From the NCBI GenBank assembly GCA_014379625.1, contig JACMLJ010000045.1, positions 1 through 64,000 on the forward strand: a DNA stretch of 64,000 bases. The letters run 5' to 3'. Under the pieces are notes generated by a model, which saw only the letters and a list, made by a program, of their open reading frames with translations, ran no database searches and was not told where the DNA came from. Shown here one piece after another: positions 62,883 through 64,000 of this stretch; the first letter of the stretch is position 1, and each line of letters opens with the position of its first letter. The DNA comes from Ferruginibacter sp. (GTDB lineage: Bacteria > Bacteroidota > Bacteroidia > Chitinophagales > Chitinophagaceae). Both the position numbers and the translations under genes were made by a program.

Positions 62883-64000
62883 CTAGATACTATTCAACAT
62901 TTTCTCTGTTGCTTTTATGGCGGCCACTGTCTGATCACTGTCCAGGCCCCGTGTTTTAAATTCTTTACCATTATGCATCCAGGTGATGATGGTTTCGCAT
63001 AGGGCATCTGACTGTCCGCCGGGTGGAATACGCACTGTATAATCTACCAGTGCCGGTAACACGCTTTTCTTTTGCTTGTATATTTTCTTAAGCGCATTTA
63101 CAAAAGCATCATACTGGCCGTCGCCCTGTGCATGCTCTTCAAATGATTCGCCGTTGATGCAAATATTTAAAGTAACAGAGGGCCGTAGATTTTTTGAATG
63201 GGTCAATACATAATTTATTATCTGAACCTTCTGTTCAATGCTGTTGCTGTCTAATATATCAGAAATAATATAAGGTAAATCTGCCTGGGTAACCATTTCT
63301 TTGCGGTCGCCCAATTCAATCACGCGCTGGGTAACTTTCTTTAAATCCTCATCAGACAAGCGGATGCCTAATTGCTGAAGGTTATTATCGATATTGGCTT
63401 TGCCGCTTGTTTTGCCCAATGCATACCTGCGTTCGCGGCCAAAGCGTTCGGGCATCAGGTCGTTGTAATAGAGATTGTTTTTTTTATCCCCGTCTGCATG
63501 GATCCCAGCAGTTTGGGTAAATACATTCTCGCCCACCACCGGCTTATTAGCCGATATCCTGAAGCCGGAAAAAGCTTCCACCAGTTTACTTACTGAATAG
63601 AGTGATTTTTCTACGACCGATGTTTTTACCTCCGGCATAAAATCATTCAATACTGCTATCGCACTGGCCAGGGGCGCATTGCCGGCTCTTTCGCCCATCC
63701 CGTTTACCGTAAGGTGCAAACCATGCGCACCTGCCTTAACTGCTTCCAGTACATTGGCAATACCGAGATCATAATCGTTGTGCGCATGAAAATCGAAATG
63801 CAGCTTCGGGTAACGTTTCACGAGTTCTGAAACATAGGCAAATGTTTCCGAGGGAATTAAAACGCCCAGTGTATCCGGCAGTAAAACACGTTGAATGGGC
63901 AGGTGCTGTAAAAAATCGAGGTATTGTAAAACATATTCCTTTGAATTACGCATGCCGTTACTCCAGTCTTCAAGGTAAATGTTGCATTGCAGTCCTTTTT
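62883..64000 (-). CDS. 2-isopropylmalate/citramalate synthase family protein (5' end outside window)
   Basis: An open minus-strand frame runs through the right edge; 372 codons plus the stop are visible. It contains NIYLEDWSNGMR, LPDTLGVLIPSETFAYVSEL, HFDFHAHNDYDLGIANVLEA (metal-binding HxH), GLHLTVNGMGERAGNAPLAS and FTQTAGIHADGDKKNN. It ends in a LeuA-type dimer/regulatory domain (about the last 120 residues). The family condenses acetyl-CoA with a 2-oxo acid. Its position beside leuB suggests leucine synthesis (LeuA), but the LEDWSNGMR variant also occurs in citramalate synthase-like proteins, so the exact substrate is open. Confidence 0.92.
   Translation of the reverse strand, partial: KGLQCNIYLEDWSNGMRNSKEYVLQYLDFLQHLPIQRVLLPDTLGVLIPSETFAYVSELVKRYPKLHFDFHAHNDYDLGIANVLEAVKAGAHGLHLTVNGMGERAGNAPLASAIAVLNDFMPEVKTSVVEKSLYSVSKLVEAFSGFRISANKPVVGENVFTQTAGIHADGDKKNNLYYNDLMPERFGRERRYALGKTSGKANIDNNLQQLGIRLSDEDLKKVTQRVIELGDRKEMVTQADLPYIISDILDSNSIEQKVQIINYVLTHSKNLRPSVTLNICINGESFEEHAQGDGQYDAFVNALKKIYKQKKSVLPALVDYTVRIPPGGQSDALCETIITWMHNGKEFKTRGLDSDQTVAAIKATEKMLNSI

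Overview
The window looks like a chromosomal segment of a Bacteroidota bacterium, most likely a member of the Chitinophagaceae. The evidence is a SusC/SusD glycan-uptake pair with glycoside hydrolases, a DUF4270 lipoprotein, a truncated GT5-like protein beside panC, several TAnnTTTG -7 promoter elements instead of E. coli-type -10 boxes, and almost no Shine-Dalgarno sequences. The assignment rests on gene content read by eye; no search was run.

Layout. 1-11.4 kb is mainly housekeeping: a left-truncated fructosamine kinase family gene, rlmB, metK, a DUF4270 lipoprotein, the GT5-like protein, panC, a YbhN-type membrane protein, ppk1 and an Ppx/GppA phosphatase. 11.7-19.8 kb is an accessory cassette: a duplicated glycine-zipper protein with an acidic 'GYE..PEFEF' N-terminus, an HEXXH metalloprotease, a 485-residue orphan, an amidohydrolase, a protein with an L,D-transpeptidase-like His/Cys domain, two small or broken reading frames, and a convergent AAA+ regulator with an aberrant GAFTGA loop. 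20.2-35.1 kb is mixed: panB, a BtuB-like TonB receptor, an ALDH7-type dehydrogenase, an ornithine aminotransferase, a VIT-type transporter, a CDF transporter, valS, a GldM-C-like exported protein, a GNAT and a LytS/LytTR two-component pair.

35.6-60.9 kb is one long minus-strand polysaccharide utilisation locus. In transcription order it runs: myo-inositol oxygenase, SusC, SusD, a toroid/beta-sandwich lyase-like protein, a sodium:solute symporter, GH29, GH28, GH92, a GH43-ThuA fusion, GH43, GH2, GH105, GH97 and GH29. GH28, GH105, GH43 and GH2 point to pectic or rhamnogalacturonan side-chain material. GH29, GH92 and GH97 add removal of fucose, mannose and alpha-galactose or alpha-glucose. No HTCS, ECF sigma/anti-sigma or SusR-type regulator lies inside the locus, but a LacI-type palindrome sits upstream of the inositol oxygenase gene. 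61.4-64 kb carries leuB and a truncated isopropylmalate/citramalate synthase gene.

Intergenic DNA holds at least two dispersed repeat families: an AT-rich element near 0.9, 10.1 and 20.0 kb, and the 'cgatgggnttcacccatcg / ccctttcaggg' palindromes near 40.4 and 62.7 kb. The best candidate for an undescribed system is the 11.7-19.8 kb cassette: a possible glycine-zipper membrane-active protein, a protease and a cell-wall-type enzyme in one plus-strand array, converging on a dedicated regulator. No tRNA, rRNA, CRISPR array or transposase gene was seen.
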